Origin: Neurospora tetrasperma FGSC 2508
Lineage: Eukaryota > Ascomycota > Sordariomycetes > Sordariales > Sordariaceae
Assembly (NCBI RefSeq): GCF_000213175.1
Contig: NW_009799099.1
Span: forward strand, 4,614,364-4,678,363
DNA: 64,000 nucleotides
Direction: 5' to 3'
Shown: positions 39,954-50,145 of the stretch, piece by piece
Position numbering within the stretch: position 1 is the stretch's first letter
How the letters are laid out: each line of letters opens with the position of its first letter
Program-made: the position numbers and the translations under genes
The notes under the pieces: generated by a model
Told to the model about the DNA's origin: nothing
The model's database searches: none
Seen by the model: only the letters and a program-made list of their open reading frames with translations

Positions 39954-40903
39954 TTGGCTGCCAGAGCTTGTACAGAAAGGTAACAAAGTTCTACGTGTAC
40001 GCCTATAATCTCTCCTATATGTCGTGTTCTTCGGCTTCGCTTTAACCATATCTTTCGGCTCACTTCAAGTCTTCCAATTCCAGCCTACTGGGTATGAGCT
40101 GATTGTCAGACAAGGACAGTCCTAGAAAAGCGGATATACCTGACGGGTTGGTCACGATGTATGATCCATCGGACGATGACGACCGTCCCGAAATTCCCAG
40201 GCTCCAAGGAGAAGAGAATTTTGAGATGTGGGAATGTCTTGCCATAAATACCCTCAGGATGCTTGGCCTTGAGGGGTTTATAAGGGGTACAGAGACACCT
40301 CCCCTTGGTAACACGCCCGAAGCTATAAACGCGCTCAGGGGCTTCAAGAACAGAAGATGGAACGCCTGGAACCTCCTCAATCAGAGTGTCGTGGTTGCGA
40401 GACTCCAGGGGCTTATTTACATCGACGGGTACGGCCCATACGATCAGCTGGATGACTGCGATCCAAAATTCCTATGGGATGGGGTGCAAAGCTAGTATAA
40501 CAACATCGACGCAGACAGAAAACTCGACTTGCTAAGAGAGCTTACCTCCATCCACTATCGCCAATTCGATGACATCGTTGCGTTTCTGGATAGAGCTCAA
40601 TGGCTTCGACGGCGTCTTGAGCGTGCCGGTATGCCAATAGCGGATGAGATGATGAAAACGTGTCTGTACGGAGGTGTGTTTCCGTCCTACCACAGCAATA
40701 CTTTGGAAACTCGAATAATCGAGCGGTACAACGATTTAAACTCCCAAGAAATGATGTCGGGTATGAGAAAGTTCAGCGACGCCATCCAAAGAGAATTGAA
40801 CTCTTATCAACAGGAGCAACAAGAAATCAATAGGCGGCGCAATTTCAATGGACATCCCTCCGGGCATGGCGGCGGTTCAAGACAAGGCGGTCGTCGCTAT
40901 TGA
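39954..40903 (+). pseudogene. Gag-like family member 1, decayed
   Basis: First of four tandem relatives. The body (about 40103-40903) carries the family pattern: EENFEMWE, LEGFIRGTETPP, a DPKFLWD block, then LLRELTSIHYRQFDD, QWLRRRLERAGMPIADEMM and a basic RG-rich tail ending GGSRQGGRRY. Three defects are visible. TAG at 40493-40495 stands where the relatives have TGG (tryptophan). The expected first exon reads TTG instead of ATG (39954-39956), although its ACAGAAAG|GT donor is kept. An in-frame TGA sits at 40100-40102 between the probable acceptor and the body. TGG to TAG is a TpG to TpA change, the type left by RIP, but one site proves nothing. There is no zinc knuckle. The pattern resembles Gag of LTR copia-type elements. 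It could still give a truncated transcript or an RNA with a regulatory role. Confidence 0.75.
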
Positions 40904-41989
40904 GGGGCATCTCATGATCTCTCTGGATCGTGTCCCCTGGGGGTCCCTCTGTCACCTTTCACTGGTCATCCAAAGCTCAGGCCGCTAGTGGTTTAAAGGG
41001 GACGATGAGAGAAGTTTTCGATACTGGTAGATTATTTCTCGTCTGTTCGAGCGCTCACGTTTGCGAAATCCCGGAGAGCATACCCGTTGGGGAGATGGTC
41101 CGATTTTCTGTCGTTTCCCCGACTCTGCAAAAGAAGCGCAGACCATATGAACTTGATAGGAGGGAAAAGGCTTCCTCAGGAACTCCTTTGGATGGGGAGG
41201 AAAAGACGTGCCAGGTCCAGCTAGAGGGAAATAGAAATCGACGTGGGATGCTCCTTCCACACGGACACATCCACTAAATTGCCCATCATCAAACATGTTA
41301 AGCATGGCTCGCAACTCGGTGCTTTTCACTAACACCGTCATAGACCTACCGACGCATCCTTTGTGGCTATTTGTACCCCTGTGGTACTCCTCACCAGCTA
41401 CCTATGTTTCTCGTGCCTGTGCGCCTCCTGATGGCAGGGCACGGGCAGTCTCGCGAAAACATCCACTCTTTGACCGACCATCTCGGCGTGTTTGCCGCAC
41501 AATTCCCAGTGTCCTCTACCGGCACCTTATGGGCATTAGACTCGCACTTTCGATTGACTATGATCAAGATCTTTGTTTTTATCAGATCTCTTCTTGTCTG
41601 AACTCAGTGTCGTACAAAGAGCCTTGAATTGATGCATCGAGCGTGAAGGCATGCAACACATCGACCCTGGGTTCTTGCAAGGAAAAAGCCGAACACAAAG
41701 TCGCCCAGATGCTACATCAAGTTCTTGCGTTATCATGGCATAATGTGTGAGCATTGACTGCAATGGTCTTCCGTAGTTCTTCTGTGCGTATGCAATGCAC
41801 TCCGTCATTTACACACAACCTGCACGGTCACAAGCTTCGTTTCCACTCCGAACAGCCTGATATAGGCTGGTTCGCTGATTGTGCTTCGACCGTGACTCGT
41901 TTCCTTCTTTTCTTTTAGACACAAACTTCACGACTGAACAGCCTCTTCACCTCGCCACTGAACACTCTGTACCATCCACTTTTGGTTAC
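40904..41989. other. Spacer between gag-like copies 1 and 2
   Basis: No gene supported. I looked for pol-type motifs (reverse transcriptase YVDD, integrase HHCC/DDE, protease DTG) and LTR-like ends and saw none. The right end is the probable promoter and 5' UTR of copy 2. Confidence 0.5.
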
Positions 41990-42962
41990 CATGGCTGCTG
42001 ATTCCACAGAAAGGTGAAGATCTCTCACGGAGATGCACATTCCATCTGCCTGATTGTGTTTCTTCTTCCCCAGCTAAGCCTTCGTCAAGTTACCTTGAAG
42101 CTTTGGGCTTTGAACACTTCAACTTCGAAAACGGAACTAACACTTTGATTAGCTCCGTTTCGTGTGATCAAAAACCTCACGAGCCGGCCAACGACATTCG
42201 CCATCCAAGATGGCCCCTTTGGCCAGACACCCCCCAGACGTCGGCTTGATGCTTCCACAACTCAAAGGAGAAGAAAACTTTGAGTCATGGGACCGTAGAG
42301 TCCTAGGAACTCTCAGGATACATGGTCTTGAGGGTTTTGTCAAAGGGACGGAAACATCTCCACCTGGTGACACTCCCGAGGACTGCCAGGACCTTCAAAC
42401 TTTCAATGATAGAAGACGTTGCGCCTACCGAATCATCTACTACAGCACTAAGCCTATCCATTCGAAATTTAGTCTCTCCGGATATGACACCAACGAATTG
42501 CCGGATGACCTCGATCCAAAGGCCTTGTGGGATGCTATTCATCGCTGGGATGTCATTTTTCACCTCCACACATCTGCCAAAGTCAACTTGGTGAGGGAAC
42601 TCAGTCATATACACCACTCTCAGTTCGATAACCTCCTTGAATTTAAGCGCCGAGCTAACTGGCTTCGCTGTCGCCTCGAGCGTGCCGGTGTGACCATTAA
42701 CGACGAGCTGATGAAGACATGTGTTTTGAGCGGATTGAGGAATCATCCCGACAAATACTGGAAGACGCTCTTGGTCCTGGAGGCATCGGACTGGACTTAC
42801 CTCACTTTGTCGGAGAAGATCGAGACAAAGGCGGCCTGGGAATCCATGAGTGAGTGACAAGTCGCGCCAAGCAAGCCACAACACATCAAGAAGCGCCGCA
42901 ATACTCGTGGACGTCGTCCTGGACAGAGAGGTCGGGCCAGGCAACGTGCCTCTCCTTATTAA
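41990..42962 (+). pseudogene. Gag-like family member 2, probably frameshifted
   Basis: Second relative. A 23-nt first exon (41990-42012, ATG then an ACAGAAAG|GTGA donor) and a CTAAC branch point with a TAG acceptor at 42152 match copy 3. After this join the frame meets a stop at about 42244-42246, while the family body lies in the next frame. A run of six C at 42230-42235 sits at the switch, so a one-base indel is likely. The body (42210-42857) keeps EENFESW, LEGFVKGTETSP, DPKALWDAIHRWD, QFDNLLEF and WLRCRLERAGVTINDELM. A TGA at 42855-42857 then cuts off an in-frame basic tail that continues to TAA at 42960-42962 and is rich in R and G, as in copy 1. Translation could instead begin at ATG 42210, giving a 215-aa protein without the tail. 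Confidence 0.7.
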
Positions 42963-43374
42963 CGAGTCCAATGACCTCATGTAAAGAGGAAGTAACTCCC
43001 ACCAGTGGAACACGGTTCGGATTTCTTTCATTAACACGAAGAGAACTTTGAATGTTAGGGGCCGAATATACCGTTTAGTAATTTCAATTTTTTCAAATTC
43101 AACGCACGGCAATATGTGAACAACGACTGCCAAGTCAAAGAACTTGGTTTATTTGGGTGGCCTGTCTATCTCTCTTTATACAGGCCCTTCCCTGTTGCAG
43201 AAACCCACAATCGATCAGACTACTTCCTTTCCAAAACCCCGGTATTGATAGTAATTTCTGTTTTTCAATGTCACTCAACGCCCATTTGTTTTTACTCTCT
43301 ACCTTCACCACTATCGGTCTTATTGACTGTTCCAGAGTATTCACGTCCACCCAAATTCTATCGCCTTGGTCATC
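42963..43374. other. Spacer between gag-like copies 2 and 3
   Basis: No gene seen. It contains the probable promoter of copy 3; a TTTATA stretch lies near 43177. Confidence 0.5.
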
Positions 43375-44381
43375 ATGGCTACTTCTCCAACCGAAAGGTG
43401 ACAAATTGTTTCAGATACATGGATGCTTTCTTGTTCCTCTCAATCTTCCCCTTTCCAAGGCGAGCCTCCAACCACCAAATGCTCCCGCTCCACCTGCTCA
43501 TTCAGTTTCACTGGAGAACCGGGCTAACAAACTTTCGTACCAGCACCACCTCAAGCACTTTTGATCACGAAGCCAAGGAGCTCTGGCCCGAATGGAAGCA
43601 CTCATTCGGGAAGCACCTTCCGGTCTTTCTTATCCCGGACCTCCAAGATGATGAAAACTTTGAAGAATGGAGATTTATGGCACAAACCAAGCTCCGGGCC
43701 CTGAATCTCGAGGGCTTCATCAAGGGCACTGAGACACCTCCTCAAGGAGACGACAGCCGCATTGCCAGACTGAACCGAAAGGTCTTTGCAGAAAGAAGGC
43801 AATACGCCTTTCGGATCATCTACGACAGCATCCATCCCATCTTGCAACAACTCAAGTCCAGTGGGCATTGGACCCTTGACGCCAACGATCGCGATCCCAA
43901 AGTCCTGTGGGATGCCGTTCATCGCTGGGATGTCGACCGCCCTATAACCTACAAATGCCGTCTTATGGAGGAACTCGCCAACATCTGCCACTGCCAACAT
44001 AATTCAGACATTCTCGCCTACCGCGATAGAGCTTTCTGGCTTCGCACGCGTCTCAAGCGGATGGGCACGCCGATTGCGGATCAACTTTACATGGGCTTTC
44101 TGGTTAAAGGCCTACAGACTTATGATTCGATCTGGGCTGATTACCTGTACAAGCAAATCGAGGATGGAAGTCTCAATCCCTCTCAGCTTGAAGTCGACAT
44201 TGGTAGCCAATACCCCTTTTACAAGCAATTAAGAGAGCGCCGCGAAGATGACCTCAAAAACAATCTCCTCGAACTTGAATCACAGATCAGGGGTCAGCCG
44301 AAGAACAAGAGGCGCCGCAAGGCCAAAGACCATCGTTCGGGTCCTAGCGGCGTCGTCAAAAGGTGCTCTAATCGACATTAA
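43375..44381 (+). CDS. Gag-like family member 3, apparently intact
   Basis: 286 aa in two exons, 43375-43397 and 43544-44381. The tiny first exon encodes MATSPTE plus two bases. The intron ends with a textbook CTAAC branch point 18 nt or so before CAG, and the joined frame is open. The body holds DDENFEEW, LEGFIKGTETPPQGD, a helical RRQYAFRIIYDSI segment, DPKVLWDAVHRWD, ELANICHCQHNSDILAYRDRAFWLR and RMGTPIADQLYMGFLVKGL. This order matches the capsid-like core of copia-type Gag. The tail is very basic (KNKRRRKAKDHR), which could bind RNA. No zinc knuckle, protease or polymerase part is present. Function is unknown. The options are a domesticated Gag or a solitary, recently immobilised gag gene. 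Confidence 0.65.
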
Positions 44382-46010
44382 GAGCACCAAGGACTTGAAG
44401 AAGAGATACGGTCATGTCTCTACCCGATCATGCTTCCTCGCCGGTTCTTCACTCATTAGGTTTCACCTTTGGTGATTATCACGCGCCACTTGTGCATTCG
44501 TGCCAGGTGACGAACTATTTCCTCTCTTTCAAATCTCACTTTGTGTATCAAGCCAAGTGATGGACTTTTATCGTCTGTGTACCTATTTACGCCAGGTGTT
44601 AGGGTTGCTCTAATCATTTCATGAGGTGGATTTGACCTCTGAAAACTCACACAAGAGGAAAAGGACTCTCCGTCACCTGCGTAGCAGTGCCAGGTGACAT
44701 AAGATGAAGTTTGAAAATAGACAAAAAAAAAAACTCAAGTTTCATCCTCCACCTCGACAGATGTTGCAATTTCATCACTTACATCATCCTCGAGAGAATG
44801 CCTGGGGTGAATGCAGTTCATCACCGCTTGATTTTTTTCAAGGTCCTCCCCCGCAACTCTCCTCACCTTTGCATGAAGTCAGCAACCTACTCGTCTGCCT
44901 GCTTGAGGCGATAAGAGTTTCTCGACTCTGTAGGAGAGATTACTTGACTTGTAAACGCCCGCTCTCTTATGGTATGATCTGATCAACGCTTCGCTTGCGA
45001 CGTCCGCTCCCGTTGTTGAAACAACCATGTCATTGCTTCACTTGGACAGTTCCGCTCTTGTCGGTATTTCGCTTTCACCCAATGGGTCCCCCACCGGAGG
45101 AAAAGGATGAAGAGAGGTGCTATTGACCTTTGGAGATGGAGAAACTTGGAATGGAAAGTTGGGATGAAATGTTCGGTGTTCGGAGTGGAGGAACTCGTTT
45201 CGGAGCCGGCCATCTCGCCATTCCAACTACTCGAGACGACAAATCGCAAACGGTACATCTTGTTTCTCTACATGGATCCCCTTTTTCAAGTGCATCCCAC
45301 TTTCTACTTGATCAACCTTGGCATATAATAGTGCCCACTGCTGTGATCTCAAACTTCCATCACCTACTTGTCCCATTGACAAAGTGTATTACACACACAA
45401 TACCACAAGCCGGATGGATGTATTTAGGTATTTCACGCCGGTCTGTATAAGTATCCGTCACCTGTTGCACTCGTCCGAACTAAATTGAATTGATCTGCGG
45501 GAGCTGCAAGGCAGTCACAACCAGACGAGACGCTCCTTCCTTCCTGATCAGATACAAACACCACCGCTACTTAGTGTGTTGCTCAATAGGACGACCGCGG
45601 CGGTCTTCCACTTGAGACGAAACTGACACATTGCACGTCGTCCATCTGATGTCCTATTATGGAGGCATGACAATAGAACCCCCTCGCCTCCTCGTCCAGT
45701 CATGCACCAGGCCAACTGCCTTACTATTTAAATCTCCCCTCGCAACAACTTCTTGCCATCAAATCTTGGGCTTTTTCCCAGAATCCTTCCCCAAACAACA
45801 CTGAAGAACAACGACAACCATTAACCCTGAGCCCGAGTCCCGCCTCTCCAGCGAACGCCGGGAAACCTTTCCGTCAATCTGACAACAACACCCACAGGAA
45901 GTTTCACTCGTCTACATTTGCCCGATATCAAGTCATTCTCACCTTCCACGTCAGCATCAGATTTTGCTCAGTCCCCGTCTCGTCATCATCGGCTCCTTGA
46001 CCCAGCCAAG
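44382..46010. other. Spacer between gag-like copies 3 and 4
   Basis: No protein gene supported. GCCAGGTG occurs three times (near 44502, 44591 and 44689), the outer two as TGCCAGGTGAC. A TATTTAAA box at 45725-45732 lies about 280 bp before copy 4. No LTR or pol remnant is seen. Confidence 0.5.
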
Positions 46011-47585
46011 ATGGCGTCAACACACCTGAACTCGAACATTCCTGCATTCCCTCGCCTTCACGCGATTCCTTCTCTGAGCAGCGAGGAGGATTTCGAGGTT
46101 TGGCATAATGCACTCCTCCTTCAACTGAGCTACTTTGATGTCCACGATATCATCACTGGCGACGAGCAGGCTCCTGCCAAGACCGCCCCACAAGAAGTTC
46201 AGAAATGCTTCAAGAGGAAGCAAGTCCTGGCGTACACCATGCTCTCAAATAGCATTCAGCCCATCATCACCAAGCTTCAAGCCCTCGGATACAACGAAGG
46301 AAACCATGCCTTGGACCCGCGGAGCCTTTACAAGGCGGTAATCAAGTGGGACAGTGAAATCTCCGCGGAGCACAAATTTCGACTTGTTAAGGAGCTCACC
46401 GACATTGATCACTCCCAGTTTCCCAATCTCCACGCATTCCTGGGTAGGGCCCTATGGCTCCGCCGACGCCTCAACCGTGCCCTCTTTGACGTTTCAGACG
46501 AGCTCATGGATATGTTGCTGCTGAAGGGCATCAGTTCCTACGACGATGCCTTGACAAAGATGATTCTTCACAGCAAAACCACAGGGTCCGCAGTCGAGGA
46601 TATTGCTTCGCTAATTGCCAAGAAGGCAACAGAGCAGGAGGCTATGAGCGTTACTTCCAAGACCATCACCTGCCCGAAAGCTACCCTGAATAAGGGTACC
46701 CAGGCCACCTGCACGAAGGCCTCCCAGGAAAATAGTACCCAGACCGAGGCGATCCCGAACCAGACCTACAAACAGACCTCCCACAACGACGCTCCTCGTC
46801 CAGATGCCCTAAACGCCAGGGTCCCGTCCGCAGTCGATCACAACTCGAAGAACATCAAGCCCTCTAACTTGACCACCACACCGAATGGCGTTCTACAGGG
46901 CACTACCAAGGTCGGCAGGGACAGTCAGGATATGACCATCGACGAAACCCACAACAATGTCAACGCACCCACCAATGCTGATGCCACAAACGGCACGCCC
47001 CAGAGCGAGGTTAATTTCGGCAGAAAGAGTCCTAATACCAACCTTACCACACCGTCGCCTACACCCAACGGTGCCTGGCAAGGCGAGAACGTGGTTGCCA
47101 ACCTAACTGCTGCCCACAATACCAACTCAGGTGTCACCAAGCCCTCAAACCCCCAGACTTCTGGTCCTGTTACCAACACCGGCCGTCAAACCGACGGCAA
47201 TTCTCTGCAGCGTGATGGCTTTGGTCTTACCAGTAACGGCAGTTCTCAAAATGGTCCCCGTTCCTTGCATCCCTCTAACGCTGTCCCGGGCCGCATCCTC
47301 AACCGCCAAAAGCAAGTTCACGATTGGCTCTTGGGTAACTCATGGACCAACGCCGAAAACCCTCCTGTTCAAAGCGACCAGAAGAGCCCGCCACAACGTG
47401 CCGCCTCTGTGCTGCAGCAGCAGCAGCAGCAGCCTCCTCAGTCCGACCATGATCCGTTTGGCCCGGAATCTTTTGCTTCTTATTTGTACGCCAGGGACAT
47501 TGCGAATGCTTGGACCAAGGATGGGAAACTCAGAGCGAAGATTAAGAAGGGTCAGTTTGGCCCCGAGGACCCGCGCCATTGGTAA
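46011..47585 (+). CDS. Gag-like family member 4 with long disordered region
   Basis: 524 aa in one exon from ATG 46011, which has the same CCAAGATGG context as the internal ATG of copy 2. Residues about 1-205 are the Gag-like core: SSEEDFEVWHNALLLQLSY, DPRSLYKAVIKWDSE, KELTDIDHSQFPNLHAFLGRA, LWLRRRLNRALFDVSDELM and LLLKGISSYDD. It is the most divergent copy. Residues about 205-440 are T/N/S/Q/P-rich and probably disordered, with two echoing blocks (TTTPNGVLQG and PSPTPNGAWQG). A shorter ordered-looking end follows: RQKQVHDWLLGNSW, a run of seven glutamines, then FASYLYARDIANAWTKDGK and KKGQFGPEDPRHW. There is no basic RG tail and no zinc knuckle. Function is unknown; the long clean frame suggests it is under selection. 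Confidence 0.7.
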   Translation: MASTHLNSNIPAFPRLHAIPSLSSEEDFEVWHNALLLQLSYFDVHDIITGDEQAPAKTAPQEVQKCFKRKQVLAYTMLSNSIQPIITKLQALGYNEGNHALDPRSLYKAVIKWDSEISAEHKFRLVKELTDIDHSQFPNLHAFLGRALWLRRRLNRALFDVSDELMDMLLLKGISSYDDALTKMILHSKTTGSAVEDIASLIAKKATEQEAMSVTSKTITCPKATLNKGTQATCTKASQENSTQTEAIPNQTYKQTSHNDAPRPDALNARVPSAVDHNSKNIKPSNLTTTPNGVLQGTTKVGRDSQDMTIDETHNNVNAPTNADATNGTPQSEVNFGRKSPNTNLTTPSPTPNGAWQGENVVANLTAAHNTNSGVTKPSNPQTSGPVTNTGRQTDGNSLQRDGFGLTSNGSSQNGPRSLHPSNAVPGRILNRQKQVHDWLLGNSWTNAENPPVQSDQKSPPQRAASVLQQQQQQPPQSDHDPFGPESFASYLYARDIANAWTKDGKLRAKIKKGQFGPEDPRHW

Positions 47586-48341
47586 ACAGAAAGGATCAGT
47601 ATGAGCTTGTGGGCCGACACAGGGTATGATGGACAGTCAATATTGCAGGTTTTATGGCTTTCATGATGTGTGTGCTTGGAACTCGGTTACTTGGTCAAGA
47701 AACCCATCATAATGGGGGAGAAGTTGTTGGCGGAAAGGAATGAAGGAGTGGATCTGGGAAAAGGGGTCGATATGCCCGCTTGATGTTCCATTTGAAAAGC
47801 CGTTCTCTGATCCTGCTGCAGTGGCATTTATGCCTGGGATTGGCAAACATAACTGCATGGCATATATGATTGACAGGAAACAGATATGATATCTGCGGTC
47901 AGTTGACCATTCACCAGACCGGGATTTTAAGTGCTTGGTAGATGTGATACATATTTCCAGCAGCTAGTCTTACAAAAGAAGGCATTGCCATTTCTGCTAC
48001 AAATCCAGCTGTGTACCCAAGAATGTTTGTAGCCCATCTGAGAACTGTGTTGCCTCGTTGTATCGGCTCAATGCGTACCGGACTCATAATGTGACTGAGA
48101 TTGCCCATTCGCTTTATTGTTGGACTCATACAGTCTTCGATGATGATTCTGGTATCTCAGTCTAGTCTTGGTCTACTTCTAACGCTTCGTTGCTTGCTGA
48201 ACACGAAAATGAGGGGGAAAAAACCACCGAGGCCTCTTTCCTTACGCAGCCTCTTCTTCCCACTGCCGGATAACTTCCACATGGTTCCGTTCCCTATTGC
48301 ACCCCCACTGCCAACCAACAAAAACCATCGCCTTCACCCCC
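47586..48341. other. Intergenic between convergent genes
   Basis: No gene seen. It should hold the 3' UTRs of gag-like copy 4 and of the minus-strand MOSC-reductase gene. Confidence 0.5.
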
Positions 48342-50145
48342 TCAAATCTCAATAACAATCCTCCCCACCCCCCTACTAACACAAGCCAACATGACCTCCC
48401 CCTTTTCTTCAGCCGTCAACGCCGTGCCCCTATGCTCCACCCTTCCCCCCTTAAGAATGACCTTACAAGTCCCGCAATTTCCCACGCAACAACTCCCCTC
48501 CACCTCCTCATCGCCAAACTCCCTCTGCAAAACCACCAACAGCGTCTCATCCCCTCCCACCTGAAGAACCATCTTGTCGTTCCTATTCGCAACCACCGCC
48601 TCAAACGGATCACCACCGACATCCGCCTCAAACGCCTCAAAGTGGACTTCCCCCTCCGGCACGCCATACTGTTTTACTTGTCGCGCAGCCTCCAGCATGA
48701 GACTCTTGGGTCCACAAAAGTAAATCATGGTGTTCCACGGGATTTGTCTAACGATTTCTTCGATATTAAGTCGTTCGCCTTGTGTCTTGTCGTAGATCTT
48801 CACAGTGCCAGGGTTAAGTTGGGATAAACGGTCGCGAAAGGGAATGTCTTCGTTAGATCGAACGGCGTAGTGCAGTTCGCATGAGACGTGGATGGATTGC
48901 AGCTGTTCGAGCGAGGTCAGGAAGGCGGTGAGACCTACCCCGCCGGCGACGTAGATGTGGTGAGAGATGCCGCCTGCGCTGTTGTTGTTGTTGTTGTTGT
49001 TGTTGCCCGATAGCGCGTTGGTGAAGGTTGTGGATACGGAAAGGACGTGGCCCTCGAAGACGTGAGAGTGGAAGTAGGCGGAGCCGCCGCGGGAGTGAGG
49101 CTCGAGGGCGATGCCGAGCTGGAAGCGGTTGATGGTTGAGCAAGAAGAGGGGCCGACGATGGAGTAAGCCCTGACAAGGCCGTTGCCGAGTTTGACGCGG
49201 GCGTGCGCGCCTGGTTTGAGGAGGATGGACTTTTCGTCGCCCGGAGGAGGGATGATGGGGTCGATGGCTTCGAGGATGAAAGAGAGGATGCGGGAGGTTT
49301 CTTGTCGTCGTTCGACGACGCGGAAGTCGCGCCACCGAGCGAGCTTTTCTGCTCGTTTCTTCTTGGCTGCCGAGCGGGCCACGCGGGCTTTGAATGCGTC
49401 GCGGCTTTCTGCGCCGAGTTCTTCGATGCTGGCTAGTTCGGCGTTCATGGCTTCGTCGTCCTGGTTGCGGTGGAGGTACTCTTGGATTCGCTCGATGGTC
49501 CATTGCGGGTGAGGACGAGAGACAAGACGGATCTCGTCGCCGGCTTGGACGAAACCAGGGCGAAGCACGCGGTAGTACCAGCCTGTTCGTGAATGCTTCC
49601 AGGTTAAGGGGGCGAACTTCTTGAGTTGGAAACGGTGGTTGAGTTTGAAGCAGGGCTGGCGGGGGAGAGAGACTTGGAGAAGGAGGCAGGATTCCGGGTT
49701 GGAGGTTAGGGCGGATGGGCTGCCGACGATCATGGTGTCGCCGATACAGACATTGCGCTCGTTCATGTGGGCTGTGACGAGGTTTTCGCCGAAGCCGCCG
49801 GGGACAAAGGCCGCAGCGGCGGAGGGGTGTTCGGTGGCCCAGGTTGGGTAGTGGGAGGAGCAGTCTGTGTCGATGATCAGTATGGTGGGAGTTTCAGTGG
49901 GAGAGCTCGAGGCTTCACTTACAGCCGTGAACGGCCTTGTCGACGCCGCCGTGGAAGGTCGGGTCACTCTCATCGCCTTCCAAACCGGTGCGACCGACGT
50001 ATACGGGCCCATTGATGATGGTCTTGTCGATTCCGCTCATGACCTCGAGACCCCTCATTTTCTTCATCTTGCTCGCGCGCACCTCGAGGATGGTGTCGCG
50101 CTCGAAGGGGGCGTAGAGGTCGATTTTGGACTGTGATTCCGTCAT
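48342..50145 (-). CDS. MOSC / ferredoxin-reductase / 2Fe-2S fusion oxidoreductase
   Basis: 581 aa in two exons, 50145-49923 and 49864-48342 (donor GTAAGT, acceptor CACAG; frame kept). The N-terminal MOSC domain (about 1-190) has GLEGDESDPTFHGGVDKAV, then after the intron HYPTW, PGGFGENL and a YYRVL segment, as in the YiiM-type family. Residues about 190-255 form a charged helical linker. The flavin/NAD reductase module follows with RAYSIVG (FAD), VAGGVGLTAFL (nucleotide) and YFCGPKSLM. The C-terminus is a plant-type 2Fe-2S ferredoxin, CCVGNCGTC plus a distal C in MLACVSRG. Such fusions probably pass electrons from NAD(P)H through FAD and 2Fe-2S to a substrate handled by the MOSC domain; the substrate is unknown. 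Eight consecutive asparagines (48981-49004) sit in the reductase module. Confidence 0.85.
48981..49004 (-). repeat. (AAC)8 polyasparagine tract in the MOSC-reductase gene
   Basis: Eight AAC codons in a row on the minus strand, between the FAD-binding part and the nucleotide-binding GGVGLTAFL motif. It probably lies in a surface loop. Confidence 0.9.

Noticed and set aside
39954-47585. Full LTR retrotransposon covering the gag-like genes
   Set aside because: No LTR pair, primer-binding site, protease, integrase or reverse transcriptase motif was seen, and the copies carry an intron.
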